From Bacillota bacterium (GTDB lineage: Bacteria > Bacillota > Negativicutes > CTSoil-072), in NCBI GenBank assembly GCA_017889545.1, contig JAGFZV010000008.1, positions 1 to 64,000 of the forward strand: DNA of 64,000 nucleotides, in the 5' to 3' direction. The translations under genes and the position numbers were made by a program. Shown in pieces: positions 1 to 9,683 of this stretch. A model generated the notes under the pieces. It did no database searches. It worked only from the letters and a program-made list of their open reading frames with translations, and was not told the DNA's origin. The first letter of the stretch is position 1, and the number at the start of each line of letters is the position of its first letter.

Positions 1-294
<294 letters not shown>

Positions 295-390
295 AGTATT
301 ACAGAGCTTTGATGGCTCTTATTTCATTCATTTGTTGCATCGCTTTCGCGATGCGGTTCCACGCACATCTGGCTTTTTTTAACCTTACAT

Positions 391-410
391 TGTTCAGTTT
401 TCAAGGAACA
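391..410 (-). promoter_or_regulatory. boxA-like antitermination element in rRNA leader
   Basis: On the minus strand the leader reads TGTTCCTTGAAAACTGAACA, which resembles the boxA-type element (CTTTGAAAACT) found in leaders and spacers of Firmicutes rRNA operons, where the Nus complex assembles. It lies about 100 bases before the 16S 5' end and downstream of both predicted promoters. Confidence 0.6.
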
Positions 411-464
411 CCCGGCTTTCTTTCTGCCGGCTTTCCGCTTCAGCTTGCACTGTCACGGAGCTAC

Positions 465-494
465 ATCTTAACACACTTTTTTACTGCGTGTCAA
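465..494 (-). promoter_or_regulatory. rRNA promoter P2
   Basis: On the minus strand a consensus -35 TTGACA (489-494) is followed after 18 bases by TAAGAT (465-470). Transcription would start near 458, giving a leader of roughly 165 bases before 16S. Confidence 0.7.
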
Positions 495-584
495 GCGTTC
501 TTTTGCTTTTTGTCTGCCGCGTTTCGGCGACTTTCAAATAATAACACAACTTCCAAAGTTCAATTACTTCTCTCCCGGGTTTTT

Positions 585-613
585 ATAATACCATTTTTTC
601 GTTCAAACGTCAA
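585..613 (-). promoter_or_regulatory. rRNA promoter P1
   Basis: On the minus strand TTGACG (608-613) is followed after exactly 17 bases by TATTAT (585-590). With P2 this makes the tandem promoter arrangement usual for rRNA operons. The -35 box overlaps one arm of the adjacent inverted repeat. Confidence 0.6.
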
Positions 614-657
614 TAAATATTCGCGCAATTTAGAATATTTTGCGCGAATATTTATTG
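611..657. repeat. 18-bp perfect inverted repeat between fumarase and rRNA promoter
   Basis: Arms 611-628 and 640-657 are perfectly complementary around an 11-base loop. The element lies 58 bases past the stop codon of the fumarase beta gene and directly abuts rRNA promoter P1. It could form a transcript end for the fumarase operon, although no clear T-run follows on the minus strand, or it could be a protein-binding palindrome at the rRNA promoter. Confidence 0.6.
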
Positions 658-714
658 TTATTCTTGCAAAATACAATGTTTCCTCGGGTGCTTCTAATAA
701 ACCAGCTTACACCG

Positions 715-1272
715 TCATTCTTGACAATATTGCTTTTGACCAGCTTCATAAAAGTTATTCCCTGCGCTGTCAATAACGACAATAACCGGAAAATCTTCTA
801 CCGTCATTGCCGCCAACGCTTCCGGTCCTAATTCTCCATAGGCCAGCACTTCATATTTTTTTATGGCTTTCGCAATTAATGCGCCTGCGCCGCCGGTTGC
901 GGCAAAATAAACGACACCATGTTTTTTCATAGCTTCCACAACTGCCGGCGCCCGATAGCCCTTGCCGATCATGCCTCTTAGCCCCTGTTCAAACATCTTC
1001 GGCGTATAACTATCCATTCTTCCACTGGTCGTCGGGCCGGCTGAGCCAATCGGTTTCCCCGGCTGGGCAGGTGATGGCCCTACGTAATATACCACTTGTC
1101 CGGTAAAATCTACCGGTAATTTTTCACCCCGTTCTAATGCTTCCACCATTTTTTTATGAGCTGCATCACGCGCTGCATAAATAACACCAGAGAGGAATAC
1201 AATATCTCCTGCCTTTAATTCGCGTGCCCTCGCCTCGCTAAGCGGGGTGGTAATTCGAATCGGTTCTGTCAT
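715..1272 (-). CDS. class I fumarate hydratase, beta subunit
   Basis: This 185-residue protein matches the C-terminal (beta) half of the two-subunit, oxygen-sensitive [4Fe-4S] hydro-lyases: fumarase class I or L-tartrate dehydratase. It shows the family segment GSAGPTTSGRMD (around residues 76-87), which lies in the substrate-binding region, and the ATGGAGAL segment near residue 127. It follows the alpha-subunit gene after 12 bases and both share the minus strand, so they are one operon. Fumarase interconverts fumarate and malate. L-tartrate dehydratase is the main alternative and cannot be excluded by motif reading alone. The start ATG at 1272 has a GGGGGAG ribosome site just upstream. Confidence 0.9.
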   Translation of the reverse strand: MTEPIRITTPLSEARARELKAGDIVFLSGVIYAARDAAHKKMVEALERGEKLPVDFTGQVVYYVGPSPAQPGKPIGSAGPTTSGRMDSYTPKMFEQGLRGMIGKGYRAPAVVEAMKKHGVVYFAATGGAGALIAKAIKKYEVLAYGELGPEALAAMTVEDFPVIVVIDSAGNNFYEAGQKQYCQE

Positions 1273-1284
1273 TTTATTCTCCCC

Positions 1285-2130
1285 CTATAATTCAATCTGC
1301 GCATGCCGGGCAGCATGACAGTTGATATTGACCGCAACCGGCAATCCGGCGATGTGGGTCGGATACCATTCAATATTAACCGCTAAAGCGGTAATCCGTC
1401 CGCCTAATCCCTGTGGACCAATACCCGTTTTATTGACCATTGACAATATTTCCTCTTCCAGTTTTGCATATTCCGGATGATCATTTCGCTGGTTAATTGG
1501 CCGAATAAGGGCTTTTTTCGCCAATAATGCGGCTTTTTCCATCGTGCCGCCAATCCCAATACCGAGTACCATGGGGGGGCAAGAGTTCGGACCGGCTGCT
1601 TTAACCGTATCCAGTATGAATTTTTTCACTCCGTCAACTCCATCGGCAGGCACCAGCATCTTAACTGCACTTTTATTTTCACTGCCTGCACCTTTGGGCG
1701 CTAATGTAATTTTTAATTTATCGCCGGGCACCACGGAATAATGGATAATTGCCGGAGTATTGTTTTTTGTGTTAATGCGGTTGAATAATGGCTCTGCAAC
1801 GGCTGATTTGCGCAAATAGCCTTCCACGTACCCTTTCGCAACGCCAGCATGAATCGCATCTTCCAAACTGCCGCCATCAATATGGACGTCCTGCCCAAGT
1901 TCCACGAAGACGACCGCTAACCCAGTATCCTGACAAATTGGCATCCCTTCTTCCCGGGCTATACAGGCATTTTTCACCAGTTGCCCGATAATTTCACGGC
2001 CTAGCGGCGATTCTTCGCGGCTTTGCCCGGCTACAAGGGCATCGTATACATCCTCAGATAGATAATAGTTGGCATCGATCGCCAGTTTCGCCACCGCTTG
2101 CGTAATCGTTGCAATATGAATCGAACGCAT
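1285..2130 (-). CDS. class I fumarate hydratase, alpha subunit
   Basis: This 281-residue protein is the N-terminal (alpha) half of a two-subunit [4Fe-4S] fumarase/tartrate dehydratase. Cysteines typical of the cluster site are visible in MPICQDTG, in the PNSCPPMVLGIGIGGTMEKA segment and in a late INCHAARHA segment. The start was placed at 2130 rather than at the upstream in-frame start because GGAGG sits eight bases before this ATG. It is transcribed divergently from the LysR gene, with about 155 bases between the two starts, so that regulator may control it. Confidence 0.92.
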   Translation of the reverse strand: MRSIHIATITQAVAKLAIDANYYLSEDVYDALVAGQSREESPLGREIIGQLVKNACIAREEGMPICQDTGLAVVFVELGQDVHIDGGSLEDAIHAGVAKGYVEGYLRKSAVAEPLFNRINTKNNTPAIIHYSVVPGDKLKITLAPKGAGSENKSAVKMLVPADGVDGVKKFILDTVKAAGPNSCPPMVLGIGIGGTMEKAALLAKKALIRPINQRNDHPEYAKLEEEILSMVNKTGIGPQGLGGRITALAVNIEWYPTHIAGLPVAVNINCHAARHAQIEL

Positions 2131-2244
2131 GAAAATCCCTCCATTATGTTTTGAGTTCACCATCATGAAATTTTTTAACAAAACAACCAATTTACTATTT
2201 GCAGAATATCATCCCTATTAATATAAATAAAGCATATTCAAATT

Positions 2245-2270
2245 ATGATATAATAGTTATAAGCTATCAT
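2245..2270. promoter_or_regulatory. dyad in fumarase/LysR divergent promoter region
   Basis: ATGATA (2245-2250) and TATCAT (2265-2270) form an inverted repeat with a 14-base gap, just upstream of the LysR start and overlapping a TATAAT (2249-2254). Its place between divergent genes fits an autoregulatory LysR-type binding site. No experimental support is visible. Confidence 0.4.
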
Positions 2271-2285
2271 TATGAGGTGTTTGCC

Positions 2286-3191
2286 ATGGAATTTCGTCAA
2301 TTAGAATATTTTCAAGCCGTCGCTAAATTAAGCAACTTCACAAAAGCGGCTGAACAAATGTACGTCTCACAGCCATCGATCACAAATGGGATCCATCACT
2401 TGGAACAAGAAATCGGCGTGCAATTATTTGACCGCAATCAAAAAAAAGTAAGGCTAACCGCCGAGGGGCAGGTTTTTCTGCAGCGAGCGGAAAAAATTTT
2501 ACTTGCAGTTAATGATATGGTCACGGAAATGCAGGATTTTCGCAATCTCAACAAAGGAACCATACGCCTTGCTTTGCCGCCAATGATCGGCGCTTACTTA
2601 TTTCCTAATATTTTTCCTTATTTCCAGAAAGCTTTTCCATCACTGGAATTAATAGTTTTCGAAGAAGGCTCTTTAGCCGCTCGGCGGATGGTTGAAAAAG
2701 AAGAAGTTGACTTGGGATTGATGGTCCTGCCGGCCTCTTCCGATTCGCTAATAAACACTCTCCCGTTTTTCAAGGAAAAAATTGTTCTGTGCACCTCCAA
2801 AACCCATCGCCTAAGCCGTGAAAAACTGATTTCATTCCGCCAACTGCAAAACGAAAAGATCATTTTACTAAAAGAAGATTCCTATCATCGTCGCCTTATT
2901 ATTAATGAATGTCAGAAAAATAATTTTTCACCTCAAATCGTATTTTCGTCCAACCAGGTCCAAACAATTAAAAGTCTCGTAGCGAATAATGTCGGAGTTT
3001 CTTTTTTAATGAACATGGTAATACGTTCTGAAAAGAATCTTATTAGCATTCCGTTAGAGCCCAATATCGAAATCAGCATTGGGTTGATCTGGAAAAAAAA
3101 CAAGTACTTGTCCAAAGCTTCTCAGGCGTTTATTGATTTCATTACCGATTATATTAATTCACCGGAATTTAAAAAAGTGCGCTTCTCCTGA
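2286..3191 (+). CDS. LysR-family transcriptional regulator
   Basis: The 301-residue protein has the standard LysR layout: an N-terminal winged helix-turn-helix (MEFRQLEYFQAVAKL start, then AAEQMYVSQPSIT around residues 21-33) and a C-terminal periplasmic-binding-like effector domain from about residue 90. The start is set at 2286 because GAGGTG precedes this ATG and it matches the usual first residue of the family; an in-frame upstream extension is unlikely. It is divergent from the two fumarase genes, which are the natural target. The effector cannot be read from the sequence. Confidence 0.9.
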   Translation: MEFRQLEYFQAVAKLSNFTKAAEQMYVSQPSITNGIHHLEQEIGVQLFDRNQKKVRLTAEGQVFLQRAEKILLAVNDMVTEMQDFRNLNKGTIRLALPPMIGAYLFPNIFPYFQKAFPSLELIVFEEGSLAARRMVEKEEVDLGLMVLPASSDSLINTLPFFKEKIVLCTSKTHRLSREKLISFRQLQNEKIILLKEDSYHRRLIINECQKNNFSPQIVFSSNQVQTIKSLVANNVGVSFLMNMVIRSEKNLISIPLEPNIEISIGLIWKKNKYLSKASQAFIDFITDYINSPEFKKVRFS

Positions 3192-3203
3192 TCCTTTTAA
3201 AGC

Positions 3204-3237
3204 GACGGCGAAAACCGTTGGTTGCACTTATGTCCAT
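3204..3237. repeat. dispersed intergenic repeat, copy A
   Basis: The segment from GACGGC to TCCAT closely matches 16131-16163. Their last 23 bases (from CCGTTGG to TCCAT) differ at two positions. Both copies are intergenic, one after the LysR gene and one after dsrC. Confidence 0.5.
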
Positions 3238-3266
3238 CAGAAGATTAGTCGCACTTATTTCGAGCT

Positions 3267-3305
3267 ACAGACTGTTGATCCCTGAATAAGGGGCTTACAG
3301 TCTGT
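3267..3305. repeat. hairpin after LysR gene
   Basis: ACAGACTG (3267-3274) pairs with CAGTCTGT (3298-3305), with an inner CCCT/AGGG pairing. No T-run follows, so it is not an obvious intrinsic terminator; it may be an RNA-stabilising or processing hairpin at the end of the LysR transcript. Confidence 0.4.
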
Positions 3306-3340
3306 GCGAAGGGGAAAATTTATACTTCCTGATGGACCAA

Positions 3341-3386
3341 AAAAAGTTAGTCCGTATCACTTTGAAGTGGCACGGACTAACTTTTT
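3341..3386. terminator. bidirectional intrinsic terminator
   Basis: A perfect 15-base stem (3341-3355 with 3372-3386) has A-runs on one side and T-runs on the other, and an inner CACTT/AAGTG stem. It lies between the convergent LysR and DUF4127 genes and can end transcripts from both. Confidence 0.9.
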
Positions 3387-3392
3387 ATATCG

Positions 3393-4949
3393 TCATTTGT
3401 CGACCGTCACAAACACTTCAAACATTCGGTTCCAAGGAAAAGTTGCGTGTAATTCTGCTGTCGGAAGTCCGTATAGATACCGGCTGGCAAACTTATGAAA
3501 TTTCTTTTCGGCAGCCAGCACCAGCAAAGATTGCCGTTCATCAAGCATCACAAGGCTTCCACCCTGCGGATAGTTGATTTCCTTATTCAGCTCAGCACGA
3601 ATATTGGCCTGGTAAGCCCAGTCATCAAGATAGCGCACCGCTAATAACCGTAAACGATCATGGTCTGTCATCGAAGCTGCCAACATACCTTGGCCGATCG
3701 CATAGCCTGCCGTGTTGCTGGCAGTGTTCCAACCTGAATACGCAGCCAACTCTGGCAATAATTCCTGTGCAGACAGATGCATCAGCAGAGAATTGTCGGC
3801 TCCATTTCCAAAGGCAATATCGGCGACAGCCACCTTCTTGCCAGCCTGCAGCCACAATTTTGTCTCAGCTGCAAATGCCATTGTCTCTGCTGAAACCCTT
3901 GTCCTATTCAAAGCTGAATCTGCTTCATGCGTTTTCCCATCCGCCGGAGTATTCACCATCAATATCAGTTCCGCCAAAGCCGGAGTCAGCAATGGTACCC
4001 CGCCGGCAGCCAGAATGTGATCAAAAATAGTTTTCCCCGCAGGTTGATCTTCATAGGAAGGTATGGTAGAAGGACCAATTCCCGGGGCATAACGTACTAC
4101 TACAACCGGAATCCGGTTATGGAATTCATTCACTGCCCGGGTTAATAGAATCATGCCCAACTGATCCGCTCCTGGGAAAGAGGCAAATCGTCCGTCACTG
4201 CCCGCAGCTTGTTTCAGCAAAGCCCTGGTTTCTTTATGCGACTGTGAATACGGCGCCGTATCGTCACGACCAAGAATTAAATAGTTTAATTCGCCCTTTT
4301 GCATCAAGTAAATCAATTGAGTATTGATCTGGAAATTTTTATCCCGACGCGCCTGCCAATCCGCCATCACCTCAAGCGGAACTTCACTCACAAGAGCCGC
4401 TAACTCTTGTGCTTCTTGCTTGGTCAAACTTTGTACTTCTTTTTTATCTCTCAACGCTGAAATTCGAAAAATACGGTACCCATATTGTTCATAGTATGGA
4501 GGTTCCACCCCGCCTGCCGTAAATTGAGGCGTCCGCATGACCGTGCTGAAAACATATATTCGTGCGTTAGGGTGCAATCTTCGCAGATGTGTAAACCGTT
4601 CAACCCGTTTTTGCAGGGTTTCCGTTGACAGTTCATGCACCCGGGAAGGAACCAGCCCTCCATACAGCATCGAATCTGCCGATAAAACCAGTGAATCTGC
4701 TTCCAAAGAATGTTCTTCCACCCAGTTCCAAAGGCCGTCTGCATCCCCCCATTGATTGCGCGCAGCCAGTAATTCTTCCGGCGGAGTAAGTAACGTCGCG
4801 CCAGCCGCCTCAAAAGTATCCGTCACATATTGGAGACTGACGGGCCGATTATCTGCCGGTACATATAATAGTTTCTGCGCTTGAACCGGAACCACCGCCA
4901 GCCAGAAAAGCAAAAGCATCAATCCCGCCAGGCGGCATATCCGGTTCAC
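3393..4949 (-). CDS. DUF4127 family secreted protein
   Basis: The 518-residue product has a cleavable-looking N-terminal signal sequence (hydrophobic core [13 protein letters not shown], then AQA) followed by a domain matching the DUF4127 family, including [14 protein letters not shown] near the start and [13 protein letters not shown] around residue 92. The biochemical role is unknown. The GTG start overlaps the gyrA stop codon (GTGA), so it is translationally coupled to gyrA and forms its 3' partner. Coupling of an exported protein of unknown function to DNA gyrase is most likely incidental to genome layout. Confidence 0.8.
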   Translation of the reverse strand: MNRICRLAGLMLLLFWLAVVPVQAQKLLYVPADNRPVSLQYVTDTFEAAGATLLTPPEELLAARNQWGDADGLWNWVEEHSLEADSLVLSADSMLYGGLVPSRVHELSTETLQKRVERFTHLRRLHPNARIYVFSTVMRTPQFTAGGVEPPYYEQYGYRIFRISALRDKKEVQSLTKQEAQELAALVSEVPLEVMADWQARRDKNFQINTQLIYLMQKGELNYLILGRDDTAPYSQSHKETRALLKQAAGSDGRFASFPGADQLGMILLTRAVNEFHNRIPVVVVRYAPGIGPSTIPSYEDQPAGKTIFDHILAAGGVPLLTPALAELILMVNTPADGKTHEADSALNRTRVSAETMAFAAETKLWLQAGKKVAVADIAFGNGADNSLLMHLSAQELLPELAAYSGWNTASNTAGYAIGQGMLAASMTDHDRLRLLAVRYLDDWAYQANIRAELNKEINYPQGGSLVMLDERQSLLVLAAEKKFHKFASRYLYGLPTAELHATFPWNRMFEVFVTVDK

Positions 4950-7378
4950 TCATCCACCTTCTTTTCTAATGTGGCGACAGCAACAACCGTATCTTTTTCA
5001 CCTGTCTTCATTAATTTGACACCTTGCGTGCCACGCCGGATGACAGATATTTCTTCTATGTCAATCCGTATGACAATCCCTTCACTCGAAATCAGCATCA
5101 ATTCCTGCCCGGGGCGAACTAATTTAATTCCTACCACCTCGCCGGTTTTCTCGCTGATTTTGCTATTGATCGTTCCTTTTCCGCCTCGTCCCTGCAATCT
5201 GTATTCATCCACCAACGTCCGTTTGCCGTAGCCATTTGCAGTAAAGGTCAATAATTCATAATCTCTTTTAACGGTATCCATCCCAACCACATTGTCCTCC
5301 GGCTGCAGACGAATGCCGATAACCCCATGTGTGGATCGGCCCATGACCCGAACGTCTTGTTCTGCGAAACGGATAGCCAGACCTGACTTGGTCCCCATGA
5401 TAATTTGCTGTTCGCCGTCCGTCAGCTTTACTCCTATCAGATCGTCATCCTCGTCGAGTACAATAGCAATTAATCCGGTCCGGCGGGCGGTATCAAATTC
5501 CATCAGTTCCGTTTTCTTCACAACGCCTTTGCGAGTCGCCATAAATAGATATCGTTGACCGGTGAATTCTCTAATCGGGATAATGGCTGTGATCGTTTCC
5601 TTCGGCTCCAGGGGCAGAAGATTAATACTCGCGGTTCCCTTTGATGTGCGGCTTGCTTCCGGCAGTTCGTAGCCTTTCAAACGATATACCCGCCCACGGC
5701 TGGTGAAAAAGAGAATATTGTGATGCGTTGTCGCTATAAATAAATGTTCTACAAAATCGGCTTCTTTCGTCCCCATACCGGCAACGCCACGTCCACCGCG
5801 TTTCTGACTGCGATACGTATCAACAGGCAAGCGTTTTACATACCCATGATGAGTCACTGTAATCACAATGTCTTCAACGGCAATCAAATCTTCCATATCC
5901 ATACGTGACACATCACTAGTAATCACTGTGCGACGTTCATCCCCAAAACGTTTCCGTACATCCAGCAATTCTTCTTTGATCAGATTGAGCACTTTTTGTT
6001 CATCTGCCAAAACGGCCTCCAGCCACTCAATTGTTTCCATGACATCGCGATATTCCTGTTCGATTTTTTCTCTCTCTAATCCGGTTAAGCGCTGCAGACG
6101 CATTTCCAAGATCGCTTGCGCTTGCTTTTCACTTAAGGAAAATCCTTCAATTAGAGCGGCACGGGCAATATCAACCGTTTGCGACCGGCGAATTGCAGCA
6201 ATCACGGCATCCAAATGATCCAAGGCGATCTTTAACCCTGCCAAAATATGTTCCCGCGCTCTGGCCTTTTCCAATTCAAACCGTGTTCTGCGTGTAATCA
6301 CTTCTTTTTGGTGCTCTATATAATAGCCAATCACTTCATGCAGGTTCAAAGTTCGCGGGCGGCGGTCTACTAGCGCCAGCATATTTATTCCAAAGGATTC
6401 TTGCATCTGCGTATGTTTATACAATTGGTTCAGCACGACATCCGGGTTCGTATCCCGTCTCAATTCGATAACAATCCGCATACCGGTCCGGTCACTTTCA
6501 TCCCGTAAATCGGTAATCCCGTCAATCACTTTATCCCGGACCAGATCGGCAATCTTTTCAATCAGGCGGGCCTTATTCACTTGGTACGGAATTTCTGTTA
6601 CTAAAATACGATGCTTTCCATTGGCCATCTTCTCCACGCGCGCCTGTGCCCGCATTTTCACAACCCCGCGCCCCGTGGTATACGCTTGCTTAATTCCCTC
6701 CCGCCCTAAAATCAAGCCGGCGGTGGGAAAATCCGGCCCTTTGATCACTTGCATCAATTCGCTGATGGTGACGGCGGGGTTATCAATCATCATCACCACG
6801 CCATCCACGACTTCCCGCAAGTTATGCGGCGGAATATTGGTTGCCATGCCAACTGCAATACCGGAAGACCCGTTCACAAGCAAATTCGGAATCTTCGCCG
6901 GCAAAACAGTCGGTTCTTTCAACGACTCATCATAGTTCGGGGCAAAATCCACCGTGTCTTTTTCAATATCCGCCAGCATTTCTTCAGCAATTTTGGACAT
7001 TCGGACTTCTGTATACCGCATCGCCGCGGCAGAATCGCCGTCAACAGAACCAAAATTCCCATGCCCATCCACTTGAAGATAGCGAGTGGAGAAGGGCTGG
7101 GCCATTCGGACAATCGCGTCATAAACAGACGAATCACCATGAGGGTGATATTTACCGAGCACTTCACCGACAATCCTCGCCGATTTCTTGTATGGTTTGT
7201 TTGGTGTCATTCCTGCTTCCTGCATGGCATAGAGAATACGTCTATGAACCGGTTTCAGACCATCCCGGACATCCGGCAATGCCCGCATGACAATTACGCT
7301 CATGGCATAATCAATATATGAACTTTTCATCTCTTCTTCGATCCGTCTTGGCAGTACTTTTCCTAAACCAAAATCCAC
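4946..7378 (-). CDS. gyrA: DNA gyrase subunit A
   Basis: The 810-residue protein has the full GyrA architecture. The N-terminal breakage-reunion domain starts with [17 protein letters not shown]. The quinolone-resistance region is [13 protein letters not shown], with Ser and Asp at the positions corresponding to E. coli 83 and 87, so it looks wild-type. The active-site tyrosine is in AAMRYTE. The C-terminal beta-pinwheel carries the GyrA box QKRGGRG (around residue 530), which separates it from ParC. The GTG start at 7378 follows GAGGTG. gyrB is not in the window. Closeness to a 16S gene is common near oriC in Firmicutes, but no dnaA or origin is visible here. Confidence 0.97.
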   Translation of the reverse strand: MDFGLGKVLPRRIEEEMKSSYIDYAMSVIVMRALPDVRDGLKPVHRRILYAMQEAGMTPNKPYKKSARIVGEVLGKYHPHGDSSVYDAIVRMAQPFSTRYLQVDGHGNFGSVDGDSAAAMRYTEVRMSKIAEEMLADIEKDTVDFAPNYDESLKEPTVLPAKIPNLLVNGSSGIAVGMATNIPPHNLREVVDGVVMMIDNPAVTISELMQVIKGPDFPTAGLILGREGIKQAYTTGRGVVKMRAQARVEKMANGKHRILVTEIPYQVNKARLIEKIADLVRDKVIDGITDLRDESDRTGMRIVIELRRDTNPDVVLNQLYKHTQMQESFGINMLALVDRRPRTLNLHEVIGYYIEHQKEVITRRTRFELEKARAREHILAGLKIALDHLDAVIAAIRRSQTVDIARAALIEGFSLSEKQAQAILEMRLQRLTGLEREKIEQEYRDVMETIEWLEAVLADEQKVLNLIKEELLDVRKRFGDERRTVITSDVSRMDMEDLIAVEDIVITVTHHGYVKRLPVDTYRSQKRGGRGVAGMGTKEADFVEHLFIATTHHNILFFTSRGRVYRLKGYELPEASRTSKGTASINLLPLEPKETITAIIPIREFTGQRYLFMATRKGVVKKTELMEFDTARRTGLIAIVLDEDDDLIGVKLTDGEQQIIMGTKSGLAIRFAEQDVRVMGRSTHGVIGIRLQPEDNVVGMDTVKRDYELLTFTANGYGKRTLVDEYRLQGRGGKGTINSKISEKTGEVVGIKLVRPGQELMLISSEGIVIRIDIEEISVIRRGTQGVKLMKTGEKDTVVAVATLEKKVDE

Positions 7379-7436
7379 AATCTCACCTCTAACATCTCAT
7401 TATTGCTAACTAATTTATCTTCCCCATGGAAGATAA

Positions 7437-7481
7437 AAAATCCTGCATAATTAACAGCAAAGAAATATGTTGCAGGATTTT
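7437..7481. repeat. inverted repeat in gyrA/response-regulator intergenic region
   Basis: AAAATCCTGCA (7437-7447) pairs with TGCAGGATTTT (7471-7481), an 11-base stem with a 23-base loop. It lies between two divergent gene starts, so a terminator role is unlikely; an operator or a leader structure for gyrA or the response regulator is more plausible. Confidence 0.45.
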
Positions 7482-7532
7482 ACTCAAATTTTGCCGAATT
7501 GTAAGTATATGGACAACAGTACAGGGAGTTGA

Positions 7533-8543
7533 TTGACTCGCATGAGCGTAGCAAAAATCTTACTCATTGACGACAATGAGTTCAGTCTGTCTACGTTAAA
7601 AAATATGTTATTCGGTTATATCGTACTTACTGCCAAAGATGGACGAACCGGATTGCGGCTAGTCATGTCTGAGTCTCCGGATTTAATTCTGCTTGACGTG
7701 GTTATGCCAGGCCTCGATGGGTATTCCGTATTAACGATTTTAAAAAGTTCTGAGGATACCCGCCACATTCCTGTCGCCTTAATCAGCGCCATCACAGAAT
7801 CGGCCGACCGGGAAAAATTATTCGACAAAGGTGCCGACGACTTCATTACCAAGCCTTGTGCAAAAAATGAGTTGCGCGCCAAAGTCAAGTCGTTATTGCG
7901 CCCTAAACACCTGTATGAGGAACTGCAAAGTGTTACGGACGCCTTTATCTCTATGGCTTTACGTTTTTATTCCAGTAAGCCTTTTTTTGAGAACCATACC
8001 GGTAAAACAGCCGCTTACGCAGAAGCAATCGCCCGCAAAAGAATGGCGCAGCCTCGCGACCGTGAACGGGTCAAACTGGCTGCACTTTTATTGGATCTTG
8101 GCAGGCTGGAAATAAAAGATGATATCTTATTAATGTCAGCACCGTTCGGCCCTGAAGAATGGCAAGCCGTAAAAGCACATCCTATCATCAGTGAACAAAT
8201 GTGTTCAAAGATTGTGGCCTTCAAACCTCTCCTGCCTCTAATCCGCCATCATCACGAGCGCTATGATGGAAAAGGCTATCCTGACCATCTAAAGGGCGAA
8301 GAAATTCCTCTTGGCGCACGGATTCTGGCAGTAGCGGATTCTTTTGATGCTTTGACAAGTGATCGGCCCCATCGCAAAGCATTCAGCATTCCCCAGGCGT
8401 TGGACATCATGAAGCAGCATTCAGGTACCCAATGGGATCCGGTGGTCGTGGATATTTTCTTTGACTTATTAAGAACAAATTCCATTCCCATCGAAACCCA
8501 TCAAATCAATATCACGAAAAATAATACAGGAGGTTTTTTATGA
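7533..8543 (+). CDS. response regulator with degenerate HD-GYP domain
   Basis: The protein has an N-terminal receiver domain (about residues 7-125) with the acidic pair in IDDNEFS, the phospho-acceptor Asp in LILLDVVMPGLDG and the conserved Lys in TKPCAKNEL. A C-terminal HD-GYP-like domain follows, with HHHERYDGKGYP and ADSFDALTSDRPHR clearly present. The HD signature normally written HDIGK is here LDLGR, so the metal-ligand His and the Lys are replaced. The phosphodiesterase may be inactive or altered. The start is uncertain: TTG at 7533 or ATG at 7542. The stop overlaps the start of the butyrate kinase gene (ATGA), implying co-expression. Confidence 0.85.
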   Translation: MTRMSVAKILLIDDNEFSLSTLKNMLFGYIVLTAKDGRTGLRLVMSESPDLILLDVVMPGLDGYSVLTILKSSEDTRHIPVALISAITESADREKLFDKGADDFITKPCAKNELRAKVKSLLRPKHLYEELQSVTDAFISMALRFYSSKPFFENHTGKTAAYAEAIARKRMAQPRDRERVKLAALLLDLGRLEIKDDILLMSAPFGPEEWQAVKAHPIISEQMCSKIVAFKPLLPLIRHHHERYDGKGYPDHLKGEEIPLGARILAVADSFDALTSDRPHRKAFSIPQALDIMKQHSGTQWDPVVVDIFFDLLRTNSIPIETHQINITKNNTGGFL

Positions 8544-9610
8544 GTTTTTTGATTTTAACAATTAATCCAGGGTCAACTTCCACAAAAATCGGTGTCTACA
8601 AGGATACCCAAGAACAATTTTCTCAAAATCTCAGTCACAGCGCTGCAGAGATCGCTCAATTTTCCAGTATCGCCGATCAATTTGCCTATCGTCTGGGAAA
8701 GATTACCGATTTTTTAAGCGAAAAAGGGCTGTCCATCAAAGATTTTTCGGCCATTGTGGGCCGCGGTGGATTAATGAAGCCTTTGACTAGCGGCACCTAC
8801 CTGGTCAATTCTGCCATGCTGGCTGATTTGCGATCGGCTGAATATGGCTCGCACGCGTCTAATTTGGGCGCTATACTGGCAGAGCATCTGGCGAAGGAAG
8901 CTTCTTGTCCGGCTTTCATTGTGGATCCGGTTGTTGTCGATGAATTGGATCCCATCTCCCGTATTTCCGGGCTGCCTGAATTCCCACGCCGCAGTCTTTT
9001 TCATGCACTCAACCAAAAAGCGGTTGCTAAACGTTATGCGAAAACGATCCAACGTCCCTATGAAGAGCTCAACTTGATTGTCGCGCATCTTGGCGGCGGC
9101 ATTTCAGTCGGCTGTCATAAACAGGGCCGAGTTGTTGAAGTCAATAATGCTCTGGATGGCACAGGACCATTCTCTCCGGAGCGCGCCGGAACCATTTCCG
9201 CCGGTTCTTTGGCCACCTATATTCTGGACAATCGCCCCGAACAGCCTGCATTGGCCAAAATGCTGGCTGGAACTGGCGGCCTCGTCGCACATCTGGGTAC
9301 AAATGACGCCAGAGAAGTGGTTGCGCGCATTGAAGCCGGGGATGAAAAAGCAAAATTAGTCTTTGATGCAATGATTTATTCAGTTTGCCGCTATATTGCC
9401 GCCGCCGCTATCCCGGTTTGCGGCAAAATAGACCAGATCCTAATCACAGGTGGCATCGCCTACTCCAAATACGTGACTGATAAAATTAAAGAGTATGTTG
9501 GGTTTCTCGCCCCAATCACCGTTATGCCAGGTGAAGATGAATTACAAGCCTTGGCCGAAGGCGCTTATCGTGTTCTTACCGGTGAAGAAACTGCCAAAGA
9601 ATATAAATAG
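8540..9610 (+). CDS. buk: butyrate kinase
   Basis: The 356-residue protein belongs to the acetokinase/ASKHA superfamily: ILTINPGSTSTKIGVY at the N-terminus binds phosphate, LIVAHLGGGISVG around residue 181 and ITGGIAYSK near residue 300 are the other nucleotide-site segments. Length and the SRISGLPEFPRRSLFHALNQ segment fit butyrate kinase (butyryl phosphate + ADP to butyrate + ATP) rather than acetate kinase, which is about 400 residues. AGGAGG lies just before the ATG, and the start overlaps the response regulator stop. No phosphotransbutyrylase gene is adjacent, so the partner must be elsewhere, or the kinase may act on branched-chain acyl phosphates. Confidence 0.93.
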   Translation: MSFLILTINPGSTSTKIGVYKDTQEQFSQNLSHSAAEIAQFSSIADQFAYRLGKITDFLSEKGLSIKDFSAIVGRGGLMKPLTSGTYLVNSAMLADLRSAEYGSHASNLGAILAEHLAKEASCPAFIVDPVVVDELDPISRISGLPEFPRRSLFHALNQKAVAKRYAKTIQRPYEELNLIVAHLGGGISVGCHKQGRVVEVNNALDGTGPFSPERAGTISAGSLATYILDNRPEQPALAKMLAGTGGLVAHLGTNDAREVVARIEAGDEKAKLVFDAMIYSVCRYIAAAAIPVCGKIDQILITGGIAYSKYVTDKIKEYVGFLAPITVMPGEDELQALAEGAYRVLTGEETAKEYK

Positions 9611-9636
9611 GACTGCTTGATTAATAATGTAAGCCG

Positions 9637-9683
9637 AACAGCCTGTTATTCTCCCTGTCAGGAAGGGGGACTTGCAGGCTGTT
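9637..9683. terminator. terminator between convergent buk and PAP2 genes
   Basis: AACAGCCTG (9637-9645) pairs with CAGGCTGTT (9675-9683) followed by T's on the plus strand. The right arm lies inside the 3' end of the PAP2 coding region. Confidence 0.7.
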
